NCBI RefSeq assembly: GCF_013823385.1
Contig: NZ_PNMA01000010.1
Location: 46,944-110,943, forward strand
From: Hyphomonas sp.
GTDB taxonomy: Bacteria > Pseudomonadota > Alphaproteobacteria > Caulobacterales > Hyphomonadaceae
Direction of reading: 5' to 3'
Length of the DNA stretch: 64,000 bases
The position numbers were made by a program, and so were the translations under genes. The notes beneath the pieces were generated by a model that was given only the letters and a program-made list of their open reading frames with translations, was not told where the DNA came from and did not search any database. Below are positions 40,579 to 52,084 of this stretch, one piece after another. How positions within the stretch are numbered: position 1 is the stretch's first letter; the number at the start of each line of letters is the position of its first letter.

Positions 40579-42008
40579 GGGGCCAGACCTGCTGCAGCGT
40601 AACTTGCCCAGCCGCCTGTACCGAGTTCGCCGATGAAGATCATGAACACGACACCAGCCACCACGGCGCAGGCGATCACGGTGCCAAGCACGGACACGTC
40701 TACCCGCTCGAAAGCCTCCTTGGGTTCATCAAACCACATCACTTTCAGCAGCCGCAGATAGTATCCGAGCGAGACTACCGAAGCGATCACGAGAACGATG
40801 GCCAGCGGAACAAGGTCAGCATCCACGCCCGCGCGCAGGACTTCGTATTTGCCGAAGAAGCCCCCGAACGGTGGCAGCCCGGCCACGGAAAGCACGAGGA
40901 CCGTCATGGCGATGGCAAATACCGGCTGGCGGCGCGCAAGCCCGCCAAGTTCCTGAATGCTCTCAACCATGCCGCCCCGGCGGCGCATTGCCAGAACGCC
41001 GGCGAAGAGACCAAGCGAAGAGACAACGTAAATCGTGGAGAAGGTCAGCAGCGCCGGCGCGCCGAGGGCTTGTCCTGCGGCTACTGCGACCAGAGCATAG
41101 CCGACATTGGCAATCGAGGAATAGGCAAGCAGGCGCTTGATGTTGGTCTGCGTCAGGCCGCCGAGCGAGCCGACAATCATCGAGAGACCCGCCACGATGG
41201 CCACGATCAGCTGCCATTGATGGATCACGCTGCCAAACAGCGTGAACATCACATTGGCGAAGACGACCAGGGACGCAAATTTCGGCGCCGATGCAAAGAA
41301 CGCCACGACCGGCGTTGGCGCGCCTTCATAAACGTCCGGTGTCCAGACGTGCATAGGCGCGGCCGAAATCTTGAATGCCAGGCCGACAATCATCAGCACC
41401 ATGCCGAACATGGCGCCGACGGACTCCCCTGCCAGCGTCAGGCCGTCAAAGGATGTGGTGCCCGTGAACCCATAGACCAGGGATGCCCCGTAGAGCAGCA
41501 TGCCCGAGGCAAGCGCGCCGAGAACGAAGTATTTGAGGCCCGCCTCGGATGATCGCGCGGAGTCCCGATGGAAGGCCGCCAACACGTAGGACGAAAGGCT
41601 CAGCGTTTCGATGCCCATATAAAGCGTCATCAGGTCGTTGGATGACAGGGTGATACCCATACCGAGAGAGCCGAGAACCATCAGCAGCGGGTATTCGTAG
41701 CGGCTGATGCCGTGACGCTTCAGGAAGCCTTCCGACACAAACACAGCAACCCCGGCCAGCGTGAAGCTGATCACCTTGGTGAAATTCGTGAAGGTGGTGG
41801 TCTTGACCAGGCCGTTGAACGCCTCTCCACCTTGAAGGTGGATGGCGGACAGGGCCGCAGCACCAAACAGAACCAGCGCGCCCACTTTGTAGGAAAGGCT
41901 GTTGAAGCGCTCACCAACTATGGCACCGACCAGCACAAGTATAAGACCGGACGCAGCGAGCCAGAGTTCCGGCGCAAGGGCCTGCAGGATGGATTGAGTG
42001 TCGAGCAT
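40575..42008 (-). CDS. nuoN: NADH-quinone oxidoreductase subunit N
   Basis: Antiporter-like proton-pumping membrane subunit of complex I. From the ATG at 42008 it has 477 residues and about 14 hydrophobic helices, with the conserved lysines and glutamate of the family around [41 protein letters not shown] (two adjoining blocks) and [17 protein letters not shown]. The open frame upstream overlaps nuoM and is not used. Last structural nuo gene; birA follows by a TTGA overlap. Confidence 0.95.
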   Translation of the reverse strand: MLDTQSILQALAPELWLAASGLILVLVGAIVGERFNSLSYKVGALVLFGAAALSAIHLQGGEAFNGLVKTTTFTNFTKVISFTLAGVAVFVSEGFLKRHGISRYEYPLLMVLGSLGMGITLSSNDLMTLYMGIETLSLSSYVLAAFHRDSARSSEAGLKYFVLGALASGMLLYGASLVYGFTGTTSFDGLTLAGESVGAMFGMVLMIVGLAFKISAAPMHVWTPDVYEGAPTPVVAFFASAPKFASLVVFANVMFTLFGSVIHQWQLIVAIVAGLSMIVGSLGGLTQTNIKRLLAYSSIANVGYALVAVAAGQALGAPALLTFSTIYVVSSLGLFAGVLAMRRRGGMVESIQELGGLARRQPVFAIAMTVLVLSVAGLPPFGGFFGKYEVLRAGVDADLVPLAIVLVIASVVSLGYYLRLLKVMWFDEPKEAFERVDVSVLGTVIACAVVAGVVFMIFIGELGTGGWASYAAAGLAP

Positions 42009-42012
42009 CGGC

Positions 42013-43515
42013 TTACTGGCCTCCCGCCATGAGCGCGATAATGCGCGCGGTAGCACCACTGGTGACGGCGAAAATGAGGTTCGGAGCAATACCGAACAGG
42101 ATAGTCAGCGCCGCAAGCGGTGCAATACAAACCCATTCGATGCGGTTCATGTCCTTGATGTCCTCAAGGTGGGGATTGGTGATCTCGCCAAAGACCGTCC
42201 GCCGATACAGCGTCAGCATGTAAACAGCCGAGAAGATCACGCCAAAGGCCGCACCAAAGGCTGCCCAGGTCGCCGCTTGGAAGCCGCCGACCATAGTGAG
42301 GATTTCCCCCACAAAGCCGCTGGTGCCCGGAAGGCCGACATTGGCCATCGTGAACAGCATGAAGAAGCCGGCATAAATCGGCATACGGCCGACGAGACCG
42401 CCATAAGCGGCAATCTCACGGGTGTGCATACGGTCATAGACGACACCCACGATCAGGAAGAGCGCGCCGGAAATCAGGCCGTGGCTAAGCATCTGTAAGA
42501 TGGCGCCCTGAATACCCGTCTCGTTGAACGCAAAGATGCCGAGCGTGACAAAGCCCATATGCGCAACCGATGAATAGGCGATGAGCTTCTTCATGTCTGT
42601 CTGACGCCAGGCGACGAGAGAGGTGTAAATGATCGCCACAACAGCCAGCGCGAACATCATTGGCTGGAAGTAGGCACTCGCATCCGGGAACATCGGTAGC
42701 GAGAAGCGCAACATGCCGTAACCGCCCATTTTCAGCAGGACACCGGCAAGCACCACAGAGCCCGCCGTCGGTGCCTGAACGTGTGCGTCAGGCAACCAAG
42801 TGTGGACCGGCCACATCGGTAGTTTCACCGCGAAGGACGCGAGGAAGGCCAACCAGAGCCAAGTCTGGATGCCAGGATCAAAGGCATATTGCTCCAACAC
42901 TTCGAAGTCTGCCGAGCCAGCCGCCTGGATCATGTAGATCGCAGCAACAAGCAGAAGAAGCGAGCCGATCAGCGTGTACAGGAAGAACTTGAAGGACGCA
43001 TAAATGCGGTCCTTCCCGCCCCAGATGCCGATGATCAGGAACATCGGGATAAGGCCGGCTTCGAAGAAGATGTAGAACAGCACCAGATCCAGCGCCGTGA
43101 AGACGCCGATCATGAACGTCTCGAGCACCAGGAACGCGACCACATATTCGGTCACGCGCGTGTCGATCGAATTCCAGCTTGCCAGCAGGCAGATCGGCGT
43201 GAGGAAAGTGGTCAGCAGGATCAGCGAAATCGACAGGCCATCGATGCCCAGCTTGTAGCTGATCGGGCCGTACCACGCATGCTGCTCCACCAGCTGGTAA
43301 CCCGGCTGGGACGCGTCGAAAGACAGGAAGGCCGCCACCGAAAGCACAAAGGTTGCCGCAGAGATGATCAGAGACGCCATGAGAATGGCGCGGTTCTGCC
43401 GGCCATCATCCGCCGCCGCACGGCTGCCGGCCGTTGCCGCCCGAACCAGTACGATCAGCAACGCCCCAATCAGCGGCAGGAACGTCATTGCAGTGAGAAT
43501 GGGGAAACCGCCCAT
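42013..43515 (-). CDS. nuoM: NADH-quinone oxidoreductase subunit M
   Basis: Antiporter-like proton-pumping subunit of complex I. 500 residues from the ATG that overlaps the nuoL stop (TGATG). Marks include [53 protein letters not shown] and [17 protein letters not shown], with about 14 membrane helices. It ends four bases before nuoN. Confidence 0.96.
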   Translation of the reverse strand: MGGFPILTAMTFLPLIGALLIVLVRAATAGSRAAADDGRQNRAILMASLIISAATFVLSVAAFLSFDASQPGYQLVEQHAWYGPISYKLGIDGLSISLILLTTFLTPICLLASWNSIDTRVTEYVVAFLVLETFMIGVFTALDLVLFYIFFEAGLIPMFLIIGIWGGKDRIYASFKFFLYTLIGSLLLLVAAIYMIQAAGSADFEVLEQYAFDPGIQTWLWLAFLASFAVKLPMWPVHTWLPDAHVQAPTAGSVVLAGVLLKMGGYGMLRFSLPMFPDASAYFQPMMFALAVVAIIYTSLVAWRQTDMKKLIAYSSVAHMGFVTLGIFAFNETGIQGAILQMLSHGLISGALFLIVGVVYDRMHTREIAAYGGLVGRMPIYAGFFMLFTMANVGLPGTSGFVGEILTMVGGFQAATWAAFGAAFGVIFSAVYMLTLYRRTVFGEITNPHLEDIKDMNRIEWVCIAPLAALTILFGIAPNLIFAVTSGATARIIALMAGGQ

Positions 43516-45686
43516 CAGTTGGCCCCTCCGGCCCGCAGCCACAGGATTGCGCCAAAGACAATGGCGGCCCCGATGATCACGAACGCATAATGATAAAGAT
43601 AACCTGTGTGGAGTTTTGCGAGGCGGCGAGCGCTGAAGCCGGCAAACCAGGCGGCCCCATCCGGCCCGACGCCATCGATGATCTTCTTGTCAGCTTTCCA
43701 GAAGATGTTTCCGAGGAAAGCCGAGCCGCGAACCAGCGTGGCCTGGTAGATCTCGTCGAAATACCACTTGTTTGAGAACAACGCGTGGAGCGGGCCGCCG
43801 CTGGCGGCAATCCGCGCGCCCACGCCCCTGTTGAAGAAGTAGGTCATGCTCGCCAGCACAAAGCCCGCAAGGGTGACGACCAACGGTGCCCAGAGCACCC
43901 ATTCCGGCACATTGTGACGATCGTGGAGAACGTGGTTTTCCGCTGCGCGATAAATCGCGCCGGCCCAGAACGCTTCGTTATTGGCCTCCACAAAGGCATC
44001 GTAGAAATAGAAGCCTGCGAAAATCGCACCCAGGCTGAGCAGGCCCAGCGGAATGAGCATAACCATCGGGCTTTCATGCGGCGTGTGCGCATGGTGGTCA
44101 TCCGCAGGATGCTCTTCCCCTTTGACGTCTTCGCTCTCATGGGTGTCGTGATGCCCATGATCGTGATGCTCGCCATGCTGCGTCAGCGGGCCATGGAAGG
44201 TCATGTAGATCAGGCGCCAAGAATAGAAGCTCGTTAGGAATGCTGCCAGCAGGCCGAACCAGAAGGCCATCTGACCGAACATCACCTGCGCAGTGCCCCC
44301 GGCAAAGGTGCTCTCAAGGATCGCATCTTTCGAGAAGAAGCCGGAGAAGCCGAGTTTCGTGTGCGGAATGCCGAGACCGATGATGGCGATCGTGCCGATC
44401 ATCATGGCCGCATAGGTCAGCGGCATGAACTTCGCCAGGCCGCCCATCCGGCGCATGTCCTGCTCGTGATGCATGCCGTGAATGACGGAGCCAGCGCCAA
44501 GGAACAGGAGCGCCTTGAAGAAGGCGTGCGTGAAGAGGTGGAACATCGCCGCCTCATACGCGCCCACGCCAGCGGCGAAGAACATATAGCCCAGCTGCGA
44601 ACAGGTTGAGTAGGCGATCACGCGCTTGATGTCGTTCTGGGCCATGCCCACCGTTGCGGCGTAAAGCGCCGTGACAGCGCCGACCAGCGTGATCATGCCG
44701 GCCGCGTAGAACGTGTATTCGTAGATCGGCGAGACGAGGCAGACGAGATACACACCCGCCGTCACCATGGTCGCCGCGTGGATCAGCGCGGACACCGGCG
44801 TCGGGCCTTCCATGGCGTCCGGCAGCCAGACGTGCAGGAAAAACTGGGCCGACTTACCCATCGCGCCGATGAACAGCAGGATACCGATCAGTTCGAGCGC
44901 ATAAACGCGCTGGCCGAGGAAGGTCATGATGACTTCCCGCGCGGGCGCAGCTTCTGCAAAGGCAACCGGCGTAACCACGGCATTATTGCGGATTGCGTCC
45001 AGTACTGGGCCGAACTCCACGCTGCCGAACACGAAGAACACAGCCATGATCCCAAGCGCGAGGCCGAAATCGCCCACGCGGTTGGTCACGAACGCTTTGA
45101 TGGAAGCGTCGTTCGGCGCCTTCTTCGTATACCAGAAACCGATCAGCAGATAGGAGGCGAGGCCCACGCCTTCCCAGCCGAAGAAGAGCTGGATGAAGTT
45201 GTCGGCCACCACCAGCATGAGCATCATGAAGGTGAAGAGCGAGAGATAGGCAAAGAAGCGCGCCTTGTGCGGCTCCTCGCTCATATAACCCCATGAATAG
45301 AGGTGAACGAGGCCGGAGACGCCGGTGATCACAGCCATCATGACGATGGACAGCGCATCCACCCGGATCGCCCAGTTGGCCTTGAAGTTGCCCACCTCGA
45401 TCCATGGCATCAGCGTGATGATATGCTGCTTCAGCTCCTGCGTGCCGTGCGCGGGGCCGGCGGTCAGGTAAGCATCCAGCGCCGCATGTGCCTCATGCCC
45501 GCCGGCATGACCAAGCCCCGCCACATAGGCAAAGAGCTGGTAGAGCGAAAGCGCGCCAGCGGTCAGCACCGTACCGGTGGTGACCAGCATGACGATACGG
45601 TCGCCGATGATCTTGTGAAACAGACCGAACAGCGCCGCGATACCGGGCGCCAGAACGATGAAAAGGAGAAGGCTATCAGGAAGCAT
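43515..45686 (-). CDS. nuoL: NADH-quinone oxidoreductase subunit L
   Basis: Largest antiporter-like subunit of complex I, with the long lateral helix at its C terminus. At 723 residues it is longer than the 613 of E. coli. [40 protein letters not shown] and [20 protein letters not shown] are typical. A histidine- and aspartate-rich insert (about residues 505-540, with [20 protein letters not shown]) lies in a loop before the final helices, as in other alphaproteobacteria. It starts 7 bases after nuoK. Confidence 0.96.
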   Translation of the reverse strand: MLPDSLLLFIVLAPGIAALFGLFHKIIGDRIVMLVTTGTVLTAGALSLYQLFAYVAGLGHAGGHEAHAALDAYLTAGPAHGTQELKQHIITLMPWIEVGNFKANWAIRVDALSIVMMAVITGVSGLVHLYSWGYMSEEPHKARFFAYLSLFTFMMLMLVVADNFIQLFFGWEGVGLASYLLIGFWYTKKAPNDASIKAFVTNRVGDFGLALGIMAVFFVFGSVEFGPVLDAIRNNAVVTPVAFAEAAPAREVIMTFLGQRVYALELIGILLFIGAMGKSAQFFLHVWLPDAMEGPTPVSALIHAATMVTAGVYLVCLVSPIYEYTFYAAGMITLVGAVTALYAATVGMAQNDIKRVIAYSTCSQLGYMFFAAGVGAYEAAMFHLFTHAFFKALLFLGAGSVIHGMHHEQDMRRMGGLAKFMPLTYAAMMIGTIAIIGLGIPHTKLGFSGFFSKDAILESTFAGGTAQVMFGQMAFWFGLLAAFLTSFYSWRLIYMTFHGPLTQHGEHHDHGHHDTHESEDVKGEEHPADDHHAHTPHESPMVMLIPLGLLSLGAIFAGFYFYDAFVEANNEAFWAGAIYRAAENHVLHDRHNVPEWVLWAPLVVTLAGFVLASMTYFFNRGVGARIAASGGPLHALFSNKWYFDEIYQATLVRGSAFLGNIFWKADKKIIDGVGPDGAAWFAGFSARRLAKLHTGYLYHYAFVIIGAAIVFGAILWLRAGGAN

Positions 45687-45693
45687 ACCCTTA

Positions 45694-46002
45694 TCAGCCC
45701 TTCATGAGGTCGACATTCTCAACCGAGATGTCGCGCCGGTTACGGAAATAGACGACCAGGATCGCAAGCCCCACGGCCGCTTCGGCAGCGGCAACCGTCA
45801 GCACCAGCATCGCAAAGATCTGGCCCTGTATGGTGCCGCTGAACACCGAGAATGCGACGAGGTTGATGTTCACCGAAAGCAGGATCAGTTCGATCGCCAT
45901 CAGGATGACGATGATGTTCTTGCGGTTCACAAAGATGCCAACGACACCAATCGTGAACAGCGCTGCCGACACGGCGAGATAGTGAGGAAGCCCGAGTTCC
46001 AT
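45694..46002 (-). CDS. nuoK: NADH-quinone oxidoreductase subunit K
   Basis: Small membrane subunit of complex I (ND4L type) with three helices. The two buried glutamates of the proton path lie in [21 protein letters not shown] and [20 protein letters not shown]. 102 residues is the usual length. Three bases after nuoJ. Confidence 0.96.
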   Translation of the reverse strand: MELGLPHYLAVSAALFTIGVVGIFVNRKNIIVILMAIELILLSVNINLVAFSVFSGTIQGQIFAMLVLTVAAAEAAVGLAILVVYFRNRRDISVENVDLMKG

Positions 46003-46005
46003 CCG

Positions 46006-46599
46006 TCAGATCCCCTGCCCTGGTGTTGGGTCTTTGAGCTCAACAGCATCCGCACGGCGGCGGCCGGTCTGCTTGGCAATGTCCTGACGCTTGATGTGCG
46101 GCTTGTGGCGGAGCGTCAGAACGATGGCGCCGACCATGGCGACGAGAAGGACGATACCGGCCAGTTGGAACAGCAGCATGTAATCCGTGTACATCACGAA
46201 ACCGATGGCTTCTGCATTGGTAGGCGCATTCGGCGAAGCATCCATATTGCCCGTCGGAATTGAGCCGCCAGCCGCCGAAACAAGCGCCAGCTCTGCCAGA
46301 AGAATGACACCAACCAGCAAGGCAAAGGGCCAGTAGCGCGCAGTGCCCTGCTTAAGCTCGACGAAATCGACGTCCAGCATCATCACGACGAACAGGAACA
46401 GCACCGCAACGGCGCCGACATAAACAACGACCAGCAGCATTGCGAGAAACTCCGCGCCAATGAGGACCAGAAGCCCGGCAGCAGAGAAAAACGTAAGAAT
46501 GAGCCAGAGCACGGAGTGTACGGGATTTCGCGCTGCGATGACAAACATCGCCGCCAGCACGACAATCGCCGCAATCAACGAGAAAGCGATGAACGCCAC
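46006..46599 (-). CDS. nuoJ: NADH-quinone oxidoreductase subunit J
   Basis: Membrane subunit of complex I (ND6 type) with five hydrophobic helices. [20 protein letters not shown] and [28 protein letters not shown] (adjoining blocks) hold the pi-bulge helix that takes part in coupling. The start is GTG, after a 69-base spacer from nuoI in which I see no gene. 197 residues with a hydrophilic C-terminal tail. Confidence 0.95.
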   Translation of the reverse strand: MAFIAFSLIAAIVVLAAMFVIAARNPVHSVLWLILTFFSAAGLLVLIGAEFLAMLLVVVYVGAVAVLFLFVVMMLDVDFVELKQGTARYWPFALLVGVILLAELALVSAAGGSIPTGNMDASPNAPTNAEAIGFVMYTDYMLLFQLAGIVLLVAMVGAIVLTLRHKPHIKRQDIAKQTGRRRADAVELKDPTPGQGI

Positions 46600-46668
46600 G
46601 GCTTGTCCGCCCCTTCCTGATAAATGCCAGAACCTGACCGGCCCAGCCCTGCTTCAACCAGCGCCGCC

Positions 46669-47154
46669 CTAGCGGTACGGCGCATCCAATTCGAGATTCT
46701 TGGCGATCAGCCGTTCCCAGCGGTCACCATTCGCGAGCAGCCGTTCCTTGTCATAGAACAACTCCTCCCGTGTTTCAGTCGCAAACTCAAAGTTTGGCCC
46801 TTCGACGATAGCGTCCACCGGGCAGGCTTCCTGACAGAAGCCGCAATAGATGCACTTCACCATGTCGATGTCGTAGCGCGTGGTGCGGCGGGCGCCGTCT
46901 TCACGCGGCTCGGCTTCAATGGTGATTGCCTGCGCCGGGCAGATCGCCTCGCAGAGCTTGCACGCGATGCAGCGCTCTTCCCCGCTGGGATAGCGGCGCA
47001 GGGCGTGTTCCCCGCGGAAACGCGGTGAGAGCGGGTTCTTTTCGAAGGGATAGTTCACGGTCGCCTTGCGGCGGAACATTTCCCGGACCGCGATCCAGGA
47101 TGCCCCAAGAAAATCCGTCAGCAGAGCGCCACGAAGAGTTTGCGCAAGGCTCAT
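46669..47154 (-). CDS. nuoI: NADH-quinone oxidoreductase subunit I
   Basis: Ferredoxin-like subunit carrying clusters N6a and N6b of complex I. The two 4Fe-4S motifs are [16 protein letters not shown] and [16 protein letters not shown]. 161 residues from the ATG that overlaps the nuoH stop by ATGA; the frame open further upstream lies in nuoH. The N-terminal amphipathic helix ([21 protein letters not shown]) would lie on the membrane arm. Confidence 0.96.
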   Translation of the reverse strand: MSLAQTLRGALLTDFLGASWIAVREMFRRKATVNYPFEKNPLSPRFRGEHALRRYPSGEERCIACKLCEAICPAQAITIEAEPREDGARRTTRYDIDMVKCIYCGFCQEACPVDAIVEGPNFEFATETREELFYDKERLLANGDRWERLIAKNLELDAPYR

Positions 47155-48245
47155 GAGAGACCTCCCACGAATGTCACATAGCCGGCCACGAGGATCACTG
47201 CTGCCAGCGAGGTCGGCAGGAAGATTTTCCAACCCAGACGCATCAGCTGGTCATAGCGGTAACGGGGCACGATGGCCTTCACCAGGGCGAACAGGAAGAA
47301 GCAGAACAGCACCTTCCCCATGAACCAGGCAAGGCCGGCCAGACTGAGAAGCAGCGGCGGCATGTTTGCCGTCAGTTCAGGCCCCAGCGCGATCGGGCCA
47401 TGCCAGCCGCCGAGGAACAGGATCGTCATCATCGCGCACATCAGCACAATGTTGAGATATTCCCCGAGCATGAAGAGGAGGTAAGGCGTGGAGCCGTATT
47501 CGACCTGATAGCCGGCAACCAGTTCGGATTCGGCTTCCGGAAGGTCGAAGGGCGGGCGGTTTGTCTCCGCGAGTGCCGAGATAAAGAAGATCACGAACAT
47601 CGGCAGCATGACGAGGATCAGCGGGAAATACTGGAAGCTGAACACGTGCCAGTTCTGGATGCCGCCGTCCTGATTGTTGACGATGGTGGTGAGGTTCATC
47701 GACCCGACCAGCAGGATCACGGTCACGATCACGAAGCCGATCGACACCTCATAGGACACCATCTGCGCAGCCGAGCGGAGCGCGCCGAGGAAGGGGTATT
47801 TGGAGTTGGATGCCCAGCCGCCCATGATGATGCCGTAAACACCCAGCGAAGAGATCGCGAAGAGATAGAGGATGCCGACATTCAGGTTGGCGATGACCCA
47901 GCTTGTGCCTGTTTCGGTGCCGGGCGCCACGGGAATGGCTGCCCAAGTCACGAAGGCCAGCGTACAGGTCAGGATGGGCGCCATGATGAACACGGCCTTG
48001 TTGGCACCAGCCGGGATAACGATTTCCTTCAGCAGGAATTTCCCGAAGTCTGCGAAAGACTGGAGAAGCCCGAAGGGGCCGACCACGTTCGGGCCCTTGC
48101 GCATCATCACGCCGGCCCAGACCTTGCGGTCCAGGAGCAGCAGGAAGGCAATCGACAGGAGCAGCACCAGTGTGAAAAGGCCAATCTGGCCCAGCACCAG
48201 CAGCGGCCCCCAGAGGCTGCCAAGAGACTCGATCGCGTTGCTCAT
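47151..48245 (-). CDS. nuoH: NADH-quinone oxidoreductase subunit H
   Basis: Membrane subunit (ND1 type) forming part of the quinone chamber of complex I. About eight helices; family marks are [25 protein letters not shown] [39 protein letters not shown] and [19 protein letters not shown]. The usual family motif ERK begins with Asp here. 364 residues. Overlaps nuoI by ATGA. Confidence 0.96.
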   Translation of the reverse strand: MSNAIESLGSLWGPLLVLGQIGLFTLVLLLSIAFLLLLDRKVWAGVMMRKGPNVVGPFGLLQSFADFGKFLLKEIVIPAGANKAVFIMAPILTCTLAFVTWAAIPVAPGTETGTSWVIANLNVGILYLFAISSLGVYGIIMGGWASNSKYPFLGALRSAAQMVSYEVSIGFVIVTVILLVGSMNLTTIVNNQDGGIQNWHVFSFQYFPLILVMLPMFVIFFISALAETNRPPFDLPEAESELVAGYQVEYGSTPYLLFMLGEYLNIVLMCAMMTILFLGGWHGPIALGPELTANMPPLLLSLAGLAWFMGKVLFCFFLFALVKAIVPRYRYDQLMRLGWKIFLPTSLAAVILVAGYVTFVGGLS

Positions 48246-48254
48246 GGCGCCGCC

Positions 48255-50354
48255 CTACTCTGCCGCTACCGGAGTGTCTAGGCGGCTTGCCAGCGCAGAA
48301 CACTCGGCCATTGTCTTGGATGCCCGTGCAATCGGGTTGGTGAGGTAGAAATCCACAATCGCGGATTTGAAGGCCGCGCTGCTGAGGCTGCCTGAGGCGT
48401 CTGCCACCGGCCGGGAAAGCGCCTCTACACCGCGCGCGCCGGGGGCGTAGCCGCGGCCGGAGAACACGGTGTTTTCGCCTTCCTTGCCGCGCAGAAGAGC
48501 GCGGAGCTGATCTGCTGTGTCATAAGGAAGCGGCTTTCCACAAACCGCTGAAAGAGCACGGAAAATTGCCCAACCCTCGCGGGCCTCGCCTTTCGGCTGC
48601 ACGGCGCGCGTGGTCATCTGGACCCGGCCTTCGGTGTTTACATAGGTGGCGGTCATTTCGGTGTACGCAGCGCTTGGCAGGACGATATCTGCCCGGCTTG
48701 CCCCGGCATCGCCATGGGAGCCGACGTAAATAACCTTGGAATTTCCGAGCTTTGTGAGGTCCACCTCATCAGCGCCGAGGAGAACAACCGTGGAAAGGTC
48801 CCCGCCCAGGATATCAACGGTTGCCAGGCCGCCTTCGGCCGGAACGAAGCCGACATCCAGCGCGCCAACCCGGCCAGCTGCGGTATGAAGCACACCAAAA
48901 CCGGCCCATCCTTCGGTCACGGCGCTGACAGTCTGGGACAGTTTGTGGACAGTTTCGGACAGTTTGAGACCATCCTCGCGACAAAGGGCGCTCTCCCCGA
49001 CCACGATCATTGGACGCTTGGCATCCTTCAGAACCTGGAAGAAGTCGCTCGAGGCGATTTGGTCGAGGTCAGCCGCGCTGGTCCCCAGATGCTCGTAGGG
49101 GTAGGTCAGATCGGCAGCCTCGCCGATGAGGCCGATCTTGAGATTGCCCCAGAGCCAGGACTTGCGAATGCGGGCGTTCCAGACGGCGGCCTCGACGCGC
49201 GGATTGGTGCCGATCAGCAGCAGGGCGTCGGCCTCTTCGATACCCATCAGGGTGGGATTGAAGAGGTAATGCTCGCGCACGCCCGAGGTGCCGTACCGGG
49301 CACCTGCCGGGCGGCAATCTGTGTTCTTGACGCCCAGGCTGCGGAAGAGGTCCAGCGCGGCCTTGGCCTGCTCGACTTCGATCAGGTCACCGGCGACAAC
49401 GCCGATCTTGTCGGGACCGACCGAAAGGGCTGCTTTCACGGCCTCGAAGGCTTCGCCCCAGGTGGCGGCGCGCAGCTTGCCATTCTCGCGGATGTAGGGC
49501 CGGTCAAGGCGCTGGCGGCCGAGGCCGTCCCAGACGAAGCGCGACTTGTCCGACAGCCACTCCTCGTTCACCTCTTCGTTGAGCTCCGGCATGATGCGCA
49601 TGACGGCATCGCCCTTGGCATCGACACGGATGGCGGCGCCCATGGCGTCCATCACGTCGATCGAGGAAGTCTTGCGCAGCTCCCAGGGGCGCGCATTGAA
49701 GGCGTAGGGCTTGGAGGTCAGCGCGCCGACCGGGCAGAGGTCGATGACGTTGCCGGAAAGCTCTGAGGTCAGCGACTTTTCGAGATAGGTGGTGATCTCG
49801 GCATTCTCGCCCCGGCTGATCATGCCCATCTCTTCAACGCCGGCGACTTCGGCCACAAAGCGGACGCAGCGCGTGCACTGAATGCAGCGGGTCATGATCG
49901 TCTTGACCAGAGGGCCCATGTATTTGTCTTCGACGGCGCGCTTGTTCTCTTCATAGCGCGAGGTGGAGCGGCCATAGGCGACGGCCTGATCCTGAAGATC
50001 GCACTCGCCGCCCTGGTCACAGATGGGACAATCAAGCGGGTGGTTGATGAGCAGGAACTCCATCACCCCGTTGCGGGCCTTTTCGACATAGGCGCCGCCG
50101 GTGCGCACGATGGGCGCAGAGCCATCCCGGTTCGGGCGCATATCCCCAACGATCTGGGCGCAGGAGGCAATCGGCTTGGGCGCCCCTTCCCACTCGACGA
50201 GGCACATGCGGCAGTTGCCCGCCACCGACAGGCGCTCGTGATAGCAGAAGCGCGGGATCTCGGCGCCGGCTTCCTCACACGCCTGCATCAGCGTGTAGTG
50301 CTTGGGCACTTCGATTTCCTGGCCGTCGATGTTCAGCTTGAAAGTGTCGGACAT
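48255..50354 (-). CDS. nuoG: NADH-quinone oxidoreductase subunit G
   Basis: Large peripheral subunit with several iron-sulfur clusters. The N-terminal ferredoxin domain has RFCYHERLSVAGNCRMCLVE (2Fe-2S), followed by HPLDCPICDQGGECDLQDQ (His-Cys3 cluster N5) and TRCIQCTRCVRFVAEVAG (4Fe-4S). The rest (about 220-690) is a molybdopterin-oxidoreductase-like fold without a cofactor role. 699 residues, the short form typical of alphaproteobacteria and mitochondria. Seven bases after the small membrane gene at 50361. Confidence 0.96.
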   Translation of the reverse strand: MSDTFKLNIDGQEIEVPKHYTLMQACEEAGAEIPRFCYHERLSVAGNCRMCLVEWEGAPKPIASCAQIVGDMRPNRDGSAPIVRTGGAYVEKARNGVMEFLLINHPLDCPICDQGGECDLQDQAVAYGRSTSRYEENKRAVEDKYMGPLVKTIMTRCIQCTRCVRFVAEVAGVEEMGMISRGENAEITTYLEKSLTSELSGNVIDLCPVGALTSKPYAFNARPWELRKTSSIDVMDAMGAAIRVDAKGDAVMRIMPELNEEVNEEWLSDKSRFVWDGLGRQRLDRPYIRENGKLRAATWGEAFEAVKAALSVGPDKIGVVAGDLIEVEQAKAALDLFRSLGVKNTDCRPAGARYGTSGVREHYLFNPTLMGIEEADALLLIGTNPRVEAAVWNARIRKSWLWGNLKIGLIGEAADLTYPYEHLGTSAADLDQIASSDFFQVLKDAKRPMIVVGESALCREDGLKLSETVHKLSQTVSAVTEGWAGFGVLHTAAGRVGALDVGFVPAEGGLATVDILGGDLSTVVLLGADEVDLTKLGNSKVIYVGSHGDAGASRADIVLPSAAYTEMTATYVNTEGRVQMTTRAVQPKGEAREGWAIFRALSAVCGKPLPYDTADQLRALLRGKEGENTVFSGRGYAPGARGVEALSRPVADASGSLSSAAFKSAIVDFYLTNPIARASKTMAECSALASRLDTPVAAE

Positions 50355-50360
50355 GGGACT

Positions 50361-50759
50361 TCAGAACTCTTCGGAAGGATTGATGCGGGGCTTGCCAGGA
50401 TTGTCGATGGCATTGAGGCCAATGGCGAAGCGGGAGAACACGAACTGGGCGACCAGAGCGCCCAGAACCAGCAGATTGAACGGCAGCGCATATTCAATCA
50501 TGCCATAGAAAAACAGGCCCGCACTGACGATGGCGAGCGCCATGACGCCCCAGAGGGCCTTGACGTAGAAAATGGCCATCAGGGCAAGGACAGCCGAAAG
50601 CAGCGAGACGCCCGCAACGGCCATTACATACAGCCGCTGGTTCTCCATCACGCCGCCATTCCGGGGCATCACATAGCCAAGCGCAATCGCCACAACTCCG
50701 TGCAGCGTGGCCAGCGACAGGCACCAGGATACGATCAGGATAGCGCGGGTGAGGCTCAC
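50361..50759 (-). CDS. Unrecognised four-helix membrane protein inside the nuo operon
   Basis: I do not recognise this 132-residue protein. It has four hydrophobic stretches (about residues 5-28, 43-65, 68-88 and 92-111) and a polar C terminus (NAIDNPGKPRINPSEEF), so it should be an inner-membrane protein with both ends on the same side. There is no metal, heme or nucleotide motif. The start is GTG, 14 bases after the nuoF stop, and the stop is six bases before nuoG. Position between two peripheral-arm genes suggests co-expression with complex I, as an accessory, assembly or unrelated hitchhiker protein. Codon use looks like that of its neighbours. Confidence 0.85.
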   Translation of the reverse strand: MSLTRAILIVSWCLSLATLHGVVAIALGYVMPRNGGVMENQRLYVMAVAGVSLLSAVLALMAIFYVKALWGVMALAIVSAGLFFYGMIEYALPFNLLVLGALVAQFVFSRFAIGLNAIDNPGKPRINPSEEF

Positions 50760-50773
50760 TTGCCTATTCGTCC

Positions 50774-52081
50774 TTACTCTGCTGCCGTGACCACAGCGCC
50801 CTGAACCATTGCGCGCGGAAGGCGGTACTGGGTGATGCGGTCTTCGATTTCGTGGCGGAAGTGGCGGATCAGGCCCTGAATCGGCCAGGCGGCCGCGTCC
50901 CCGAGGGCACAGATGGTGTGGCCTTCGACCTGTTTGGTAACGTCCAGCAGCGTGTCGATCTCGTCATGCTCGGCTTCGCCGCGCACCATGCGCTCCAGCA
51001 CGCGCCACATCCAGCCGGTGCCTTCCCGGCACGGCGTACACTGGCCGCAGCTTTCATGCTTGTAGAAGTATGCGAGGCGCGCGATGGCGCGGATCAGATC
51101 TGTCTGCTTGTCCATGACGATCACGGCCGCCGTGCCGAGACCGGATTTCAGATCACGGAGCGTGTCGAAATCCATGTAGGCGTCCATGATCTGCTCTGCC
51201 GGCACCATCGGCACCGAGGAGCCGCCGGGGATGACAGCCTTGAGATTGTCCCAGCCGCCACGAATGCCGCCGCAATGCGTTTCGATCAGATCACGGAAGG
51301 TGATCGACATCTCTTCTTCGACATTGCACGGCCTATTCACATGGCCGGAGATGCAGAACAGCTTGGTGCCCGAATTGTTCGGGCGGCCAAAGCCGGCAAA
51401 CCACTGCGCCCCGCGGCGCAGGATGGTTGGCGCAACGGCGATGGACTCCACGTTGTTCACGGTCGTCGGGCAGCCATAAAGACCGGCATTGGCCGGAAAT
51501 GGCGGCTTCAGACGCGGCTGGCCCTTCTTGCCCTCAAGGCTTTCGAGCAGCGCGGTTTCCTCGCCGCAAATATAAGCGCCGGCGCCGTGATGCACATAGA
51601 GATCGAAATCCCAGCCGTTCACATTGTCCTTGCCGATGAGCTTCGCCTCATAGGCTTCCTTGACGGCCTTCTCGAGCGCGTGACGCTCGTTGATGTATTC
51701 ACCGCGGATGTAGACATAGCATTTATGGGCGCGCATCGCGCGGCTGGCCACCATGCAGCCTTCGATCAGCAGATGCGGATCGTGGCGCAGGATTTCACGG
51801 TCCTTGCACGTGCCGGGTTCAGACTCGTCGGCGTTGACGACAAGATAGTGCGGACGGTCGCGCACTTCCTTCGGCATGAAGGTCCATTTCAGGCCAGTCG
51901 GGAAGCCGGCGCCGCCGCGCCCGCGGAGGCCTGACGCCTTGATCTGATCACAGATCCAGTCCGGCCCCATGGCGAGCATTTCGCGCGTCAGATGCCAGGC
52001 GCCGCGCTGCTTGGCGGCTTCCAGGCCCGGCGAATGCATGCCGTAGAGGTTTGTGAAGATGCGGTCCTTGTCCTGCAACAT
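50774..52081 (-). CDS. nuoF: NADH-quinone oxidoreductase subunit F
   Basis: NADH- and FMN-binding subunit, the electron entry of complex I. The nucleotide and FMN sites show as [20 protein letters not shown] and [21 protein letters not shown] (adjoining blocks). Cluster N3 ligands are in [17 protein letters not shown] with the fourth Cys in [12 protein letters not shown]. 435 residues. It starts three bases after nuoE. Confidence 0.96.
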   Translation of the reverse strand: MLQDKDRIFTNLYGMHSPGLEAAKQRGAWHLTREMLAMGPDWICDQIKASGLRGRGGAGFPTGLKWTFMPKEVRDRPHYLVVNADESEPGTCKDREILRHDPHLLIEGCMVASRAMRAHKCYVYIRGEYINERHALEKAVKEAYEAKLIGKDNVNGWDFDLYVHHGAGAYICGEETALLESLEGKKGQPRLKPPFPANAGLYGCPTTVNNVESIAVAPTILRRGAQWFAGFGRPNNSGTKLFCISGHVNRPCNVEEEMSITFRDLIETHCGGIRGGWDNLKAVIPGGSSVPMVPAEQIMDAYMDFDTLRDLKSGLGTAAVIVMDKQTDLIRAIARLAYFYKHESCGQCTPCREGTGWMWRVLERMVRGEAEHDEIDTLLDVTKQVEGHTICALGDAAAWPIQGLIRHFRHEIEDRITQYRLPRAMVQGAVVTAAE

Positions 52082-52084
52082 GGC

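Noticed and set aside
44094..44200. His/Asp-rich repeat-like stretch in nuoL as a metal-binding insertion or mobile element
   Set aside because: It is an in-frame loop typical of alphaproteobacterial NuoL, with no direct repeats or insertion ends.
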